A DNA stretch of 64,000 bases from Microbacterium fluvii (GCF_025515205.1 NZ_JAOPFX010000003.1:347945-411944), one strand, 5' to 3'; positions 34,238 to 47,242 are shown, counted from the stretch's first letter. A program made the numbers and translations. The notes: generated by a model not told the origin, from the sequence alone.

Positions 34238-35277
34238 TGTCCGACACTCCCGAGATCTCCCCTGACGCGGTGCAGACCGCCGTCGACGACGCCCTCGCGG
34301 CGATCGCGGCGGCCGGCACGACCGCCGAGCTGAAGGCCGCCCGATCGGCGCACACCGCAGAGGGCTCGCCGCTGGCGGCGCTCAACGCGCGGCTGCGCGA
34401 CGTGCCGAACGATCGCAAGGCCGAGTTCGGAAAGCTCATCGGTCAGGCGCGCGGGCGCGTCAACCAGGCCCTCGCCGCACGCGAGGAGGAGCTCGCGGCA
34501 GCCGAGACGGCCGCGAAGCTCGAGGCCGAGCGGGTCGACATCACGGCGCTGCCGCAGCGCGCCCGTGTGGGCGCCCGGCATCCGCTGACCCTGCTGCAGG
34601 ATCAGGTGGCCGATCTGTTCGTCGGCATGGGGTGGGAGATCGCCGAGGGCCCTGAGCTCGAGCACGAGTGGTACAACTTCGATGCCCTGAACCTCGACGC
34701 CGACCACCCGGCGCGGCAGATGCAGGACACGTTCTACGTCGACCCCGTCGCCCGGCACCTGCTGCTGCGCACGCAGACCAGCCCCGTGCAGATGCGCTCG
34801 ATGCTCACGCGCGACCTGCCGATCTACATCGTCTCGCCAGGGCGCGTCTTCCGCACCGACGAGTTCGACGCGACCCACCTGCCCGTCTTCAGCCAGTTCG
34901 AGGGACTCGTCGTCGACAAGGGCATCACGATGGCGCACCTCCGCGGCACGCTCGACCACGTCGCCCGGCAGCTGTTCGGCGCCGACGCGAAGACCCGCAT
35001 CCGGGCCAACTACTTCCCGTTCACCGAGCCGAGCGCCGAGTTCGACCTGTGGCATCCGACCTTCAAGGGCGGCGCGCGCTGGATCGAGTGGGGCGGCTGC
35101 GGCATGGTCAACCCGAACGTGCTGCGCGCGGCGGGCATCGACCCCGACGTGTACTCCGGGTTCGCCTTCGGGATGGGCTTCGAGCGGACGCTGATGTTCC
35201 GCTCCGACGTGAAAGACATGCGCGACATGGCCGAGGGCGATGTGCGCTTCAGCGAGCAGTTCGGGATGGTGGTCTGA
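34237..35277 (+). CDS. pheS: Phenylalanine-tRNA ligase alpha subunit
   Basis: A 346-residue class II synthetase subunit. An N-terminal coiled coil that contacts tRNA (about residues 1-100) precedes the catalytic domain. Motif 2 is around SPGRVFRTDEFDATHLPVF, and motif 3 is FGMGFERTLMFR. HPLTLLQDQVADLFVGMGW is a family hallmark. The GTG at 34237 is chosen over an in-frame ATG at 34204, which lies upstream of the promoter. It overlaps pheT by one base. Confidence 0.97.
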   Translation: MSDTPEISPDAVQTAVDDALAAIAAAGTTAELKAARSAHTAEGSPLAALNARLRDVPNDRKAEFGKLIGQARGRVNQALAAREEELAAAETAAKLEAERVDITALPQRARVGARHPLTLLQDQVADLFVGMGWEIAEGPELEHEWYNFDALNLDADHPARQMQDTFYVDPVARHLLLRTQTSPVQMRSMLTRDLPIYIVSPGRVFRTDEFDATHLPVFSQFEGLVVDKGITMAHLRGTLDHVARQLFGADAKTRIRANYFPFTEPSAEFDLWHPTFKGGARWIEWGGCGMVNPNVLRAAGIDPDVYSGFAFGMGFERTLMFRSDVKDMRDMAEGDVRFSEQFGMVV

Positions 35278-37787
35278 TGCGCGTCCCGCTTTCGTGGCTG
35301 CGTGAATACGTCGAGGTGCCGGCGGAGGCGTCGGCCGACGACGTGCTGGCGTCGCTGGTGTCGGTCGGCTTCGAGGAGGAGGACGTCTTCTCGTTCGAGC
35401 TGACCGGCCCGATCGTCGTCGGCCAGGTGGTCGAGTTCGTCGAGGAGCCGCAGTCCAACGGCAAGACGATCCGGTGGTGCCAGGTCGACGTGGGTCCCGA
35501 GAACGGGGGAGTGCGCGGCATCGTCTGCGGTGCAGGCAACTTCTTCGCGGGCGACAAGGTCGTGGTGACCCTGCCGGGGGCGGTGCTGCCTGGCCCGTTC
35601 CCGATCGCGGCGCGCAAGACCTACGGGCACGTCTCGGACGGCATGATCGCCTCGGCCAAGGAGCTGGGTCTCGGCGACGAGCACTCCGGCATCCTGCGCC
35701 TGGTCGAACTGGGGCTCGACCCCGAGGTGGGCATCGACGCGATCGCGCTGCTCGGCCTCGACGACGTCGCCGTCGACATCAACGTCACCCCCGACCGGGG
35801 CTACGCGCTGTCGCTGCGCGGCGTCGCCCGTGAGTACTCGCACGCCACCGGCGCGGCCTTCCGCGACCCCGGCGCGCGCGCGTTCGAAGAGCTCGAGCAG
35901 CCCACCGGCGGCTTCGCGGTGGCCGTCGTCGACGACGCCCCGATCCGCGGACGCGTGGGTGCGAGCGAGTTCGTCGTGCGGATCGTCCGCGACGTCGACC
36001 CGACCAGGCCCACGCCCGCGTGGATGGTCGCGCGGCTGACGCTGGCCGGCATCCGGTCGCTGGGCATCCTCATCGACATCACCAACTACGTCATGCTCGA
36101 GCTCGGCAATCCCATCCACGGGTACGACCTCGACACGCTCGCCGGCGGCATCACGGTGCGCCGGGCTGCGCCCGGCGAGAAGCTCACGACGCTCGACGGC
36201 AAGGAGCGCGCCCTCCACGTCGAGGACCTCCTCATCACCGACGAGTCCGGCCCCATCGGCCTGGCAGGGGTCATGGGCGGCGGCACCACCGAGATGACGC
36301 CGTCGACCCGCAACGTGCTCATCGAGGCGGCCATCTTCGACACCGTCACGATCGCCCGCACCGCGCGCCGTCACAAGCTGCCCAGCGAGGCGTCGCGGCG
36401 CTTCGAGCGCGGCGTCGACCCGCTGATCCCGTTCGTCGCGGCTCGCCGGGTCGCCGACCTCATGGTGGAGCTCGCCGGCGGCACGCTCGACACCGCCACC
36501 GGCGGGGCCCTGTTCACCGAGGTCTTCCTCGAGGCGATCGAGCTGCCGAAGGCGTTCGTGCCCGGCCTCATCGGCGTCGACTACACGGATGCCGAGATCG
36601 TCGCCGCGCTCGAGAAGATCGGCTGCGAGGTCGAGGCCGCAGGCGCCTCCTGGACCGTCATCCCTCCGTCGTGGCGCCCCGACCTCACCGACAAGTGGAC
36701 GCTCGCCGAAGAGGTCGCCCGCATCGACGGATACGCCCGCATCCCCTCCGAGCTGCCCGTGCCGCCCTCGGGCAGCGGCTTCACGCCCGCCCAGCAGGGG
36801 CGCCGACGCGTCGCCAATGCACTCGCGGCGGCCGGCCTCGTCGAGACGCCGTCGTTCGGGTTCACCACCGACGAGCAGAACGACCTGCACGGCTCGGCGA
36901 CCGGCGCGCACCTGCCCTCGATCAAGCTCGCCAACCCGCTCGACGGCCAGGCGCCGTTCCTGCGGCGCTCCCTCATCCCTGGCCTGCTGCAGGTCGCGCA
37001 CCGCAATGCCTCACGCGGTCTCACCGACCTCGCGCTCTTCGAGACGGGCACGGTCTTCCTCCCCGAGCCCGGTGTGACCTACGGCACCGACACGGTGCCG
37101 GCCGCAGCCGTCCGACCCGACGCCGCGACCCTCGCCGCACTCGACGCCGCCATCCCGCCGCAGCCGCGCCACGTCGCGGTGCTGCTGACCGGTCACCGCG
37201 TCGCCAAGCAGCCCGGGGTGGCCGCCGAGGCGTTCGACCTCGCCGATGCCCTCGACGCCGTGCGCACGATCGGCTCGGCCGCGGGCGTCGAGATCACGGT
37301 GACGCAGTCCCAGCGGGCGGCGTTGCACCCCGGGCGCACCGGCGTGCTCAGCGCCTATGGCACCGAGGTGGGCTACGTCGGCGAACTGCTGCCGGCCGTG
37401 GCCGCCGCATCCGATCTGCCCGGTCGTGTCGTGGTGGCTGAGCTCGATCTCGACCGCGTGCTCGCGCTCGCCGGCGAACGGGTCGTCGCCGCGTCGCTGT
37501 CGGGGTACCCCGCCGCGACGCAGGACGTGTCGGTGGTCGTTCCCTCCGACGTCGCGGCCGCCGAGGTGGGCGCCGCGCTCGCCGAGGGTGCGGGCGCGCT
37601 GCTGGAGGCGCTGCACCTGGTCGACGACTACCGCGGTCAGGGGCTGCCGGAGGGCACCAAGAGCCTGACGTTCGCGCTGCGCTTCCGCTCCGCCGATCGC
37701 ACGCTGACGGCCGCCGAGGCGACCGACGCGAAGCTGCAGGGCGTGGCGGTGGCCGCCGAGCGCTTCGGCGCGAAGATCAGGGAGTGA
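35277..37787 (+). CDS. pheT: Phenylalanine-tRNA ligase beta subunit
   Basis: An 836-residue subunit with all domains in order: RVPLSWLREYVEVP N-terminus, the OB-fold tRNA-binding domain (about 40-150), the B3/B4 editing domain (about 215-395, with PIHGYDLDTL), B5 (about 410-480), the catalytic-like core with PFLRRSLIPGLL, and the C-terminal ferredoxin-like anticodon-binding domain (about 742-836, SGYPAATQDVSVVVP). It joins PheS in an alpha2-beta2 enzyme. Confidence 0.97.
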   Translation: MRVPLSWLREYVEVPAEASADDVLASLVSVGFEEEDVFSFELTGPIVVGQVVEFVEEPQSNGKTIRWCQVDVGPENGGVRGIVCGAGNFFAGDKVVVTLPGAVLPGPFPIAARKTYGHVSDGMIASAKELGLGDEHSGILRLVELGLDPEVGIDAIALLGLDDVAVDINVTPDRGYALSLRGVAREYSHATGAAFRDPGARAFEELEQPTGGFAVAVVDDAPIRGRVGASEFVVRIVRDVDPTRPTPAWMVARLTLAGIRSLGILIDITNYVMLELGNPIHGYDLDTLAGGITVRRAAPGEKLTTLDGKERALHVEDLLITDESGPIGLAGVMGGGTTEMTPSTRNVLIEAAIFDTVTIARTARRHKLPSEASRRFERGVDPLIPFVAARRVADLMVELAGGTLDTATGGALFTEVFLEAIELPKAFVPGLIGVDYTDAEIVAALEKIGCEVEAAGASWTVIPPSWRPDLTDKWTLAEEVARIDGYARIPSELPVPPSGSGFTPAQQGRRRVANALAAAGLVETPSFGFTTDEQNDLHGSATGAHLPSIKLANPLDGQAPFLRRSLIPGLLQVAHRNASRGLTDLALFETGTVFLPEPGVTYGTDTVPAAAVRPDAATLAALDAAIPPQPRHVAVLLTGHRVAKQPGVAAEAFDLADALDAVRTIGSAAGVEITVTQSQRAALHPGRTGVLSAYGTEVGYVGELLPAVAAASDLPGRVVVAELDLDRVLALAGERVVAASLSGYPAATQDVSVVVPSDVAAAEVGAALAEGAGALLEALHLVDDYRGQGLPEGTKSLTFALRFRSADRTLTAAEATDAKLQGVAVAAERFGAKIRE

Positions 37788-37848
37788 GCGCAGGGGGTGC
37801 GCGCGGTGTCCCCCGAAGAGGGGACGGACGCGGCGCCCGCCGGCGCGG

Positions 37849-37861
37849 TACCGTGCGACCA
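37849..37861 (+). promoter_or_regulatory. -10 element of a small membrane-protein gene (leaderless)
   Basis: TACCGT (37849-37854), 6 nt, ATG at 37861. Confidence 0.5.
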
Positions 37862-38256
37862 TGACGATCTCCGCGCCCGTCGACGCCGACGCCGCTGCCG
37901 CCGCATCCGTACGCCCCGTCCGCGGACTGACGCCGCTCATCCTCGCCTTCGCCGCGTTCAACGTGCTCGCGATCGTGCTGAGCGTCATCGGCTTCACCTT
38001 CACCCAGACCGCCGGCGGGCTCGCGATCTTCTTCCCTCAGGCGTCCGGGCTGTTCCCGAGCGCATACGACGACTACACAGGGCGCGGCGACCTGTGGTGG
38101 GTGATCATGGCCGTGGCGGTCATCGTGACCGTCGTCGGCGCCCTGCGTGCGACGCCGGGGCGGCGACTGATCGGCGCCTTCCGCGCGATGACGATCTGCG
38201 GGTTCGCGGTGGGCGTGTTCTTCGTGGTCGTCGGCATCGTGCTCGTGCTGCTGTGA
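37861..38256 (+). CDS. Small membrane protein of unknown function
   Basis: A 131-residue protein with three hydrophobic helices, about residues 24-46 (LTPLILAFAAFNVLAIVLSV), 78-96 and 108-130. I do not recognise a family. It lies 25 bp before the ABC exporter genes on the same strand and could belong with them, but each has its own leaderless-type promoter. There is no catalytic motif. Confidence 0.65.
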   Translation: MTISAPVDADAAAAASVRPVRGLTPLILAFAAFNVLAIVLSVIGFTFTQTAGGLAIFFPQASGLFPSAYDDYTGRGDLWWVIMAVAVIVTVVGALRATPGRRLIGAFRAMTICGFAVGVFFVVVGIVLVLL

Positions 38257-38260
38257 CCTC

Positions 38261-38281
38261 GCCCCGATAGGCTCGGGGCGG
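38261..38281 (+). promoter_or_regulatory. -10 element inside a perfect inverted repeat, before the ABC ATPase
   Basis: GCCCCGA (38261-38267) and TCGGGGC (38273-38279) flank TAGGC; the -10 hexamer TAGGCT (38268-38273) sits in the loop, 7 nt before the GTG at 38281. The palindrome could be an operator over the promoter, or a terminator for the preceding small gene. Confidence 0.55.
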
Positions 38282-39060
38282 TGAGCGACCCTTCCCTCGA
38301 CGCATCCCCGCCCGCCCTGCAGCTGAGCGGCCTGCTCAAGCGCTTCGGTGAGAAGGTCGCGGTGGCGGGCATCGATCTCACGGTGCCCGCCGGATCGTTC
38401 TACGGCCTCGTCGGTCCCAACGGAGCGGGAAAGACCACGACCCTGTCGATGGCGACAGGCCTGCTGCGCCCCGACGGCGGCAGCGTCCAGGTGCACGGCA
38501 TCGACGTCTGGCAGCATCCCGTGCAGGCCAAGGCGATCATCGGCAATCTGGCCGACGGGGTGCGGCTGTTCGACCGCCTGACCGGCGAGCAGCTCATCAC
38601 CTACACGGCGATGATGTTCGGCATCCCGCGCACCGAGATCGCGCCTCGGGTGGCCGACCTCCTCACGATGATGGATCTGACGGATGCCGCCGGCACGATC
38701 GTCGCCGACTACTCGGCGGGCATGACCAAGAAGATCGCGCTCGCCTGCGCTCTCGTGCACGCACCGCGCCTGCTGGTGCTCGACGAGCCGTTCGAGTCGG
38801 TCGATCCGGTCTCGGCGGCCAACATCGAGGACGTGCTGCGCGGATACACGGCCTCGGGCGGATCGGTCGTGATCTCGAGCCACTCGATGGATCTCGTGCA
38901 GCGCATGTGCGACCACGTCGCGATCATCGCCGCCGGGCGTGTGCTCGTGGCGGGCGCCGTCGACGAGGTGCGCGCGGGCGAGAGCCTGCAAGACCGGTTC
39001 GTCTCCCTCGTGGGCGGCCGCCACAGCTCGGAGGGACCGCAGTGGTTGCGACGGTCCTGA
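38281..39060 (+). CDS. ABC transporter ATP-binding protein (CcmA/drug-exporter type)
   Basis: A 259-residue ATPase: Walker A GPNGAGKTTT, a Q-loop region around IIGNLADGVRLFDRLTG that lacks the usual Gln, signature YSAGMTKK (a variant of LSGGQ), Walker B LLVLDEPFESVDP and H-loop ISSHSMD. The YSAGM signature occurs in ABC-2-type exporters. It overlaps the permease gene by 19 bp, and the two should form one exporter. The substrate is unknown. Confidence 0.92.
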   Translation: MSDPSLDASPPALQLSGLLKRFGEKVAVAGIDLTVPAGSFYGLVGPNGAGKTTTLSMATGLLRPDGGSVQVHGIDVWQHPVQAKAIIGNLADGVRLFDRLTGEQLITYTAMMFGIPRTEIAPRVADLLTMMDLTDAAGTIVADYSAGMTKKIALACALVHAPRLLVLDEPFESVDPVSAANIEDVLRGYTASGGSVVISSHSMDLVQRMCDHVAIIAAGRVLVAGAVDEVRAGESLQDRFVSLVGGRHSSEGPQWLRRS

Positions 39061-40625
39061 GGCTGCGGTGGCGGGTGCTGGGCAACAGCCTGGCGCGCAG
39101 GCCCTGGCAGCTGGTCGGCTTCTGCTTCGGCGTGCTGTGGGCGCTGTCGATCCTCGCCCTGATCGTGGTGGCGTGCGTCGCGGTCGGTGCGGCGGATGAT
39201 CCGACCCTGTCGCGCGTGGTCGCGGTGGTCGCCGGCTCGCTGCTGCTGGTCGGCTGGGTGCTCGCCCCGGTGCTCGTGGCCGGGATCGACACGTCGGTCG
39301 ACGCGGCGCGCCTGGCGCCCTTCCCGCTCAGCCGCCGGCAGACGATGGTCGCGCTCGCCGGTGTCGGCGCCACCGGCATCCCCGGGATCGTGACGACCCT
39401 GGCGGCGCTCGCCGCCGCCGCGCTGTGGCTGCACCGGCCAGCCGCGGCGATCGCGGCGGTGCCCTGCGCGCTGCTCGCGGTGCTCACCTGCGTCGTCGCG
39501 GGGCGCCTGGTCGCGACGCTCTCGGTGGGGCTCGGAGCCAGCCGCCGCGCGAGTCAGCTCGTCAGCACGATCGTGCTGGTCGTGCTCATCATGACCGGGC
39601 CGATCCTCACCGGCGTCATGACGCTGCTCGACGAGGCCGCCGATCTCGGTGCGCGGGTGCAGCAGGCCGCAGCCGTGCTGGCGTGGACCCCGCTCGGGGC
39701 CGCCTGGGCGGCGCCCGCCTACGTCGCGCAGGGCGCGTGGGTCGAGGCGCTCGCCACGGCGCTCATCGCGGTGGCGACCCTCGTGACGGTGTGGATGCTG
39801 TGGGCCCGCGCCCTCGACGCCTCGCTGTCGTCGCCGCCCCGCCAGGCCGCCCGCACCGTGGCGCCCGGCCGACTGGGACTGTTCGGCCGCATGCCCACAG
39901 GCGCCCTCGGGGCGACGTGGGCGCGGTCGCTCACGGGGTGGCTGCGCGACCCTCGGTACGGGCGCCAGCTGCTGCTCGTTCCGCTGTTCCCCGTGCTGTT
40001 CGCCTTCACCGGCGGCATCGACGGACCCCTCTTCGGCCTGAGCGCCGTGGTCGTGGCGCTCATCCTCGTGATGGCCGGCTACACCGACGTCTCGTACGAC
40101 GGCACGGCCTTCGCCTCGGTGCTCTCGACCCCCGCGCGCGGGCGAGACGACCGCCTCGGGCGCCTCCTCGGCGCCGCGTGCGTCGGCGTGCCGAGCATCG
40201 TGCTGATCGCCGTGGTGACCGCGGCGATCTCGGGGTCTCTCGCTCGGCTGCCGGCCCTGCTCGGCGCCGCGCTCGGGGTGCTGCTGGCCGGCTACGCGGT
40301 CACGGCGGTGTCGTCGGCGCTCATCGCCAGTCCGGTGGCGGCACCGGGTGACAGCCCCTTCAAGACCGTGCCTGGCCAGACCTTCGTGAACGGTCTGCTC
40401 GTGTTCGTCGTGCTGGCAGCGGTCGCCGTGCTGGCCGCTCCCGCCGGCATCGTCTCGGCGATCGCGCTCGTGGGCGGATCCGCGGGCCTGGGCTGGCTCG
40501 CCCTGGCGATCGCCCTCGTGGGGGGTGTCGCCGAGATCGCGCTCGGGGTCGTCGTCGGCGGCCGGGCCATCGAGCGCACCGGTCCCGATCTGCTCATGCG
40601 CATCAAGGCCTTCCCGGTCTCGTGA
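39042..40625 (+). CDS. ABC exporter membrane protein
   Basis: A 527-residue permease with about 12 hydrophobic segments, such as LVGFCFGVLWALSILALIVV and LLLVGWVLAPVLVAG. It belongs with the ATPase just upstream by overlap and topology. The conserved stretch DAARLAPFPLSRRQTMVALAG is typical of actinobacterial ABC-2-like permeases often annotated only as transporters. The GTG at 39042 lies inside the ATPase gene. No substrate can be assigned. Confidence 0.82.
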   Translation: MVATVLRLRWRVLGNSLARRPWQLVGFCFGVLWALSILALIVVACVAVGAADDPTLSRVVAVVAGSLLLVGWVLAPVLVAGIDTSVDAARLAPFPLSRRQTMVALAGVGATGIPGIVTTLAALAAAALWLHRPAAAIAAVPCALLAVLTCVVAGRLVATLSVGLGASRRASQLVSTIVLVVLIMTGPILTGVMTLLDEAADLGARVQQAAAVLAWTPLGAAWAAPAYVAQGAWVEALATALIAVATLVTVWMLWARALDASLSSPPRQAARTVAPGRLGLFGRMPTGALGATWARSLTGWLRDPRYGRQLLLVPLFPVLFAFTGGIDGPLFGLSAVVVALILVMAGYTDVSYDGTAFASVLSTPARGRDDRLGRLLGAACVGVPSIVLIAVVTAAISGSLARLPALLGAALGVLLAGYAVTAVSSALIASPVAAPGDSPFKTVPGQTFVNGLLVFVVLAAVAVLAAPAGIVSAIALVGGSAGLGWLALAIALVGGVAEIALGVVVGGRAIERTGPDLLMRIKAFPVS

Positions 40626-40644
40626 GCGGGGCGCGCCGCCCGAT

Positions 40645-40681
40645 TTGCGGATGCCGCGCCCCGGCCGCTATCGTCGGCGCA
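40645..40681 (+). promoter_or_regulatory. Promoter of the arginine leader peptide and operon
   Basis: -35 TTGCGG (40645-40650), an 18-nt spacer and -10 TATCGT (40669-40674). The ATG of a 22-codon ORF follows after 6 nt, so transcript start and start codon should coincide. Confidence 0.65.
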
Positions 40682-40749
40682 TGCTCTCGGCCCTCGCTGC
40701 TCCCCTCACGGGTGACGCGCGTGCGCGCCGACGCGGGCGCCGACTCTAG
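40681..40749 (+). CDS. Putative arginine leader peptide of the argCJBDF operon
   Basis: A 22-codon ORF, ATG to TAG, placed exactly at the predicted transcript start. Its C-terminal part reads ARARRRGRRL: six of the last ten codons are Arg, using CGT, CGC and CGA. No known protein family is involved; the design (short ORF, run of codons for the end product of the operon, then competing RNA helices) is that of ribosome-mediated attenuation. The argC start is 102 nt downstream. I see it as a strong candidate but there is no experimental support in the sequence itself. Confidence 0.65.
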   Translation: MLSALAAPLTGDARARRRGRRL

Positions 40750-40828
40750 GCGACGCTGCACGCTCCCCGTTTCCGGGTGGAGTCGGCGGTGTCGCCGCCG
40801 CCGGCCCTCGTCATCGTCTGGTGACTCC
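40738..40828 (+). promoter_or_regulatory. Candidate attenuator upstream of argC
   Basis: CGCCGACTC (40738-40746, over the last Arg codons) can pair with GAGTCGGCG (40780-40788). The latter overlaps a hairpin CGGCGG-TGTCG-CCGCCG (40784-40800), and GGAGTC (40779-40784) can also pair with GACTCC (40823-40828). These helices exclude one another, so a ribosome stalled on the Arg codons would change the fold. No U tract follows, so the downstream effect could be on termination or on translation. Confidence 0.55.
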
Positions 40829-40839
40829 GTCGTGGAAAC

Positions 40840-40852
40840 TAAGGTAGAAGCA
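40840..40852 (+). promoter_or_regulatory. Possible second, leaderless promoter at argC
   Basis: TAAGGT (40840-40845), 6 nt, ATG at 40852. No clear -35 element was found, and no Shine-Dalgarno sequence precedes argC. If real, this promoter would bypass the leader peptide. Confidence 0.45.
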
Positions 40853-41901
40853 TGACCTATTCGGTCGCCGTCTCCGGCGCCTCCGGCTACGCCGGCGGTG
40901 AGATCCTGCGCATCCTCGCAGCTCACCCCGACATCGAGATCCGCACCGTCACCGCCCACTCGAACGCCGGGCAGCCCCTCGTGCAGCACCAGCCGCACCT
41001 GCGCTCGCTCGCCCACCTGACGCTGCAGGACACGACCCCCGAGATCCTCGCGGGGCACGACATCGTCTTCCTCGCGCTGCCGCACGGCCAGTCGGGCCAG
41101 TACACCGATGCGCTCGGCACGACCCCGCTCGTGATCGACGCCGGCGCCGACCACCGCCTCACCTCCGAGGCCGCCTGGGATGCGTTCTACGGCGGGCACT
41201 TCCACGAGCCGTGGGCCTACGGGGTGCCGGAGCTGCTCGTGGGCGGCCGCAAGCAGCGCGAGAGCCTCGTGGGGGCGACCCGCATCGCCGCCCCCGGCTG
41301 CAACGCCTCGACGGTGAGCCTGAGCCTCGCCCCGGGCGTCGCGGCGGGGGTGATCGACGCCGGCGACATCGTGAGCGTGCTCGCCGTCGGCCCGTCGGGG
41401 GCGGGCAAGAGCCTCAAGCCGCACCTGCTGGGCAGCGAGCTGCTCGGCACGGCGAACCCCTACGCCGTCGGCGGCACGCACCGGCACATACCCGAGATCC
41501 AGCAGGCGCTGAGCGCCGCGGGCTCGGCGACCGTCGACCCTCGCATCTCGTTCACGCCCGTGCTGGTGCCGATGGCCCGCGGCATCCTCGCCACCTCCAC
41601 CGCCCCGATCGCAGCCGGTGCGACCGACGCCGACATCCGCGGCGCGTGGGAGGCGGCCTACGCCGACGAGACCTTCGTGCAGCTGCTCCCCGAGGGGCAG
41701 TTCCCCCGCGCCGCCGACGTGCTGGGCGCCAACACGGCGCTCATCGGTCTGGCGATCGACCGTGCGGCGAACCGCGTCGTTGTCGTCACCGCCGTCGACA
41801 ACCTCGTCAAGGGCACCGCCGGCGCCGCCGTGCAGTCCATGAACATCGCGCTCGGCCTGAAAGAGGGCACGGGCCTGACCGTGAACGGAGTCGCCCCGTG
41901 A
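40852..41901 (+). CDS. argC: N-acetyl-gamma-glutamyl-phosphate reductase
   Basis: A 349-residue NADPH-dependent reductase of arginine synthesis. The N-terminus [20 protein letters not shown] is the Rossmann motif; [11 protein letters not shown] and the active-site Cys in [14 protein letters not shown] are conserved. The stop overlaps the argJ start (GTGA). It is the first structural gene of argCJBDF. Confidence 0.96.
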   Translation: MTYSVAVSGASGYAGGEILRILAAHPDIEIRTVTAHSNAGQPLVQHQPHLRSLAHLTLQDTTPEILAGHDIVFLALPHGQSGQYTDALGTTPLVIDAGADHRLTSEAAWDAFYGGHFHEPWAYGVPELLVGGRKQRESLVGATRIAAPGCNASTVSLSLAPGVAAGVIDAGDIVSVLAVGPSGAGKSLKPHLLGSELLGTANPYAVGGTHRHIPEIQQALSAAGSATVDPRISFTPVLVPMARGILATSTAPIAAGATDADIRGAWEAAYADETFVQLLPEGQFPRAADVLGANTALIGLAIDRAANRVVVVTAVDNLVKGTAGAAVQSMNIALGLKEGTGLTVNGVAP

Positions 41902-43055
41902 GCGTCACCGCAGCCCAGGGTTTCGAGGCGGCCGGGGTCGCCTCTGGCCTGAAGTCCACCGGCAAGAAAGACCTCGCGGTCGTCGTCAACCGCGGTCCGC
42001 TCAAGGTCGGCGCCGCCGTGTTCACGAGCAACCGCGCCAAGGCCAACCCCATCATCTGGTCGCAGCAGGCGATCGCCGACGGAGTGGTCGAAGCCGTCGT
42101 GCTCAATTCGGGCGGTGCCAACTGCTTCACCGGGTCGTTCGGCTTCCAGACCACCCACCAGACCGCCGAGAAGGCCGCCGAGCTGCTCGAGGTGAGCCCC
42201 GGCGACGTGCTGGTGTGCTCCACGGGCCTCATCGGCACGGGCGACGAGGTGTTCCGCGGCAAGGTGCTCGACGGCACCGCCGCGGCGATCGCCGAGCTGT
42301 CCGCAGAGGGGGGAGCGGCGGCATCCCTCGCGATCATGACGACGGACTCCAAGCCCAAGCGCGCCGTCGTCACCGACAGCGGCTGGACGATCGGCGGCAT
42401 GGCGAAGGGCGCGGGGATGCTGGCGCCCGGCCTTGCGACGATGCTCGTCGTGATCACGACCGACGCCGTGCTCGATTCGGCCGAGGCCGATGCGGCGCTG
42501 CGGCGGGCCACGGGGGTGAGCTTCGACCGGCTCGACTCCGACGGCTGCATGTCGACCAACGACCAGGTGACTCTCATGGTCTCGGGGGCCAGCGGCGTTC
42601 GCCCAGACCCCGACGCGTTCGCGCAGGCTCTCACCGCGGTGTGCGCCGACCTCGCCCGCCAGCTGCAGGGCGACGCCGAGGGCGCCAGCCACGACATCAC
42701 GATCGAGGTGACGCACGCCGCGAGCGAGGCCGACGCCGTCGAGGTGGGCCGCTCGGTCGCCCGCAACAACCTCTTCAAGGCCGCGATCTTCGGCAACGAC
42801 CCCAACTGGGGGCGCGTGCTCGCCGCCATCGGCACGACGGCGGCCGCCTTCGACCCCTATGACGTCGACGTGTGGATGAACGGCGTGCGGGTGTGCACCG
42901 CCGGCGGCCCCGATGCGCCCCGCGAAGCCGTCGACCTCACGCCGCGCGCGACCCACCTCATCATCGACCTCAGGGTGGGCGAGGCCACCGCCACGATCCT
43001 CACCAACGACCTCACCCACGACTACGTCCACGAGAACAGCGCGTACTCCTCATGA
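41898..43055 (+). CDS. argJ: Glutamate N-acetyltransferase / amino-acid N-acetyltransferase ArgJ
   Basis: A 385-residue Ntn-type enzyme that cleaves itself before a catalytic Thr, here in [16 protein letters not shown] (cleavage before the Thr of ATML). It recycles the acetyl group from N-acetylornithine to glutamate and, if bifunctional, also makes N-acetylglutamate from acetyl-Co[12 protein letters not shown] and [14 protein letters not shown] are family signatures. Overlaps at both ends show tight coupling. Confidence 0.96.
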   Translation: MSVTAAQGFEAAGVASGLKSTGKKDLAVVVNRGPLKVGAAVFTSNRAKANPIIWSQQAIADGVVEAVVLNSGGANCFTGSFGFQTTHQTAEKAAELLEVSPGDVLVCSTGLIGTGDEVFRGKVLDGTAAAIAELSAEGGAAASLAIMTTDSKPKRAVVTDSGWTIGGMAKGAGMLAPGLATMLVVITTDAVLDSAEADAALRRATGVSFDRLDSDGCMSTNDQVTLMVSGASGVRPDPDAFAQALTAVCADLARQLQGDAEGASHDITIEVTHAASEADAVEVGRSVARNNLFKAAIFGNDPNWGRVLAAIGTTAAAFDPYDVDVWMNGVRVCTAGGPDAPREAVDLTPRATHLIIDLRVGEATATILTNDLTHDYVHENSAYSS

Positions 43056-43944
43056 CCGACATCCAAGACACCGATCCCGCAGAGGCCTCCGCCAAGGCCG
43101 CGACCCTCGTCGAGTCGCTGCCGTGGCTGCGGAGATTCCGCGACCAGATCGTCGTGATCAAGTACGGCGGCAACGCGATGGTCTCCGAGGAGCTGCAGGA
43201 CGCCTTCGCCGCCGACATCGCCTACCTCAACTACGTGGGCGCCAAGCCCGTCGTCGTGCACGGCGGCGGCCCGCAGATCTCGAACATGCTCGACCGTCTC
43301 GCGATCCCGAGCGAGTTCAAGGGCGGCTACCGCGTCACCAGCACCGAGGCCATCTCGGTCGTGCGCATGGTGCTCACCGGCCAGATCAATCCGCAGCTGG
43401 TGGCGAAGATCAACGCGCACGGGCCGCTCGCGACGGGACTATCCGGCGAAGACGCGGGCCTGTTCGGCGGGCGCCGCCGCGGGGTCGTCATCGACGGCGT
43501 CGAGCACGACCTCGGCCGTGTGGGAGACGTCGCCGAGGTCGACCCGCAGCCGATCCTCGACCACCTCGCCGCCGGCCGCATCCCGGTGGTCTCGTCGATC
43601 GCCCCCGACCTCGACAATCCGGGCCATTCGCTCAACGTCAACGCGGATGCGGCGGCCGCCGCCCTCGCCGTGGCGCTGAAGGCCACCAAGCTCGTCGTGC
43701 TGACCGACGTGCCCGGCCTCTACGCCGACTGGCCGAACCGCGAATCGCTCGTCTCGCACCTGACCTCGACCGAGCTGCGCGAGCTGATGCCGCGGCTGGA
43801 GTCGGGGATGATCCCCAAGATGCAGGCGTGCCTGGACGCCGTCACCGGCGGTGTCGAGACGGCGGCCATCATCGACGGCCGCGTGCCGCACTCGGTGCTG
43901 GTGGAGATCTTCACGACCAAGGGCATCGGCACGGAGGTGGTGGC

Positions 43945-43948
<4 letters not shown>
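43052..43948 (+). CDS. argB: Acetylglutamate kinase
   Basis: A 298-residue amino-acid kinase. [10 protein letters not shown] and [13 protein letters not shown] bind the phosphates and the substrate; [19 protein letters not shown] and the [15 protein letters not shown] segment are conserved. The N-terminal helix (about residues 12-30) that allows hexamer formation and arginine inhibition is present, so feedback inhibition by arginine is likely. Confidence 0.97.
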
Positions 43949-47203
<3,255 letters not shown>

Positions 47204-47242
47204 TCCCGCCTCCGCCCTCGCCCGTGCCCTCGCCCGTGCCCT

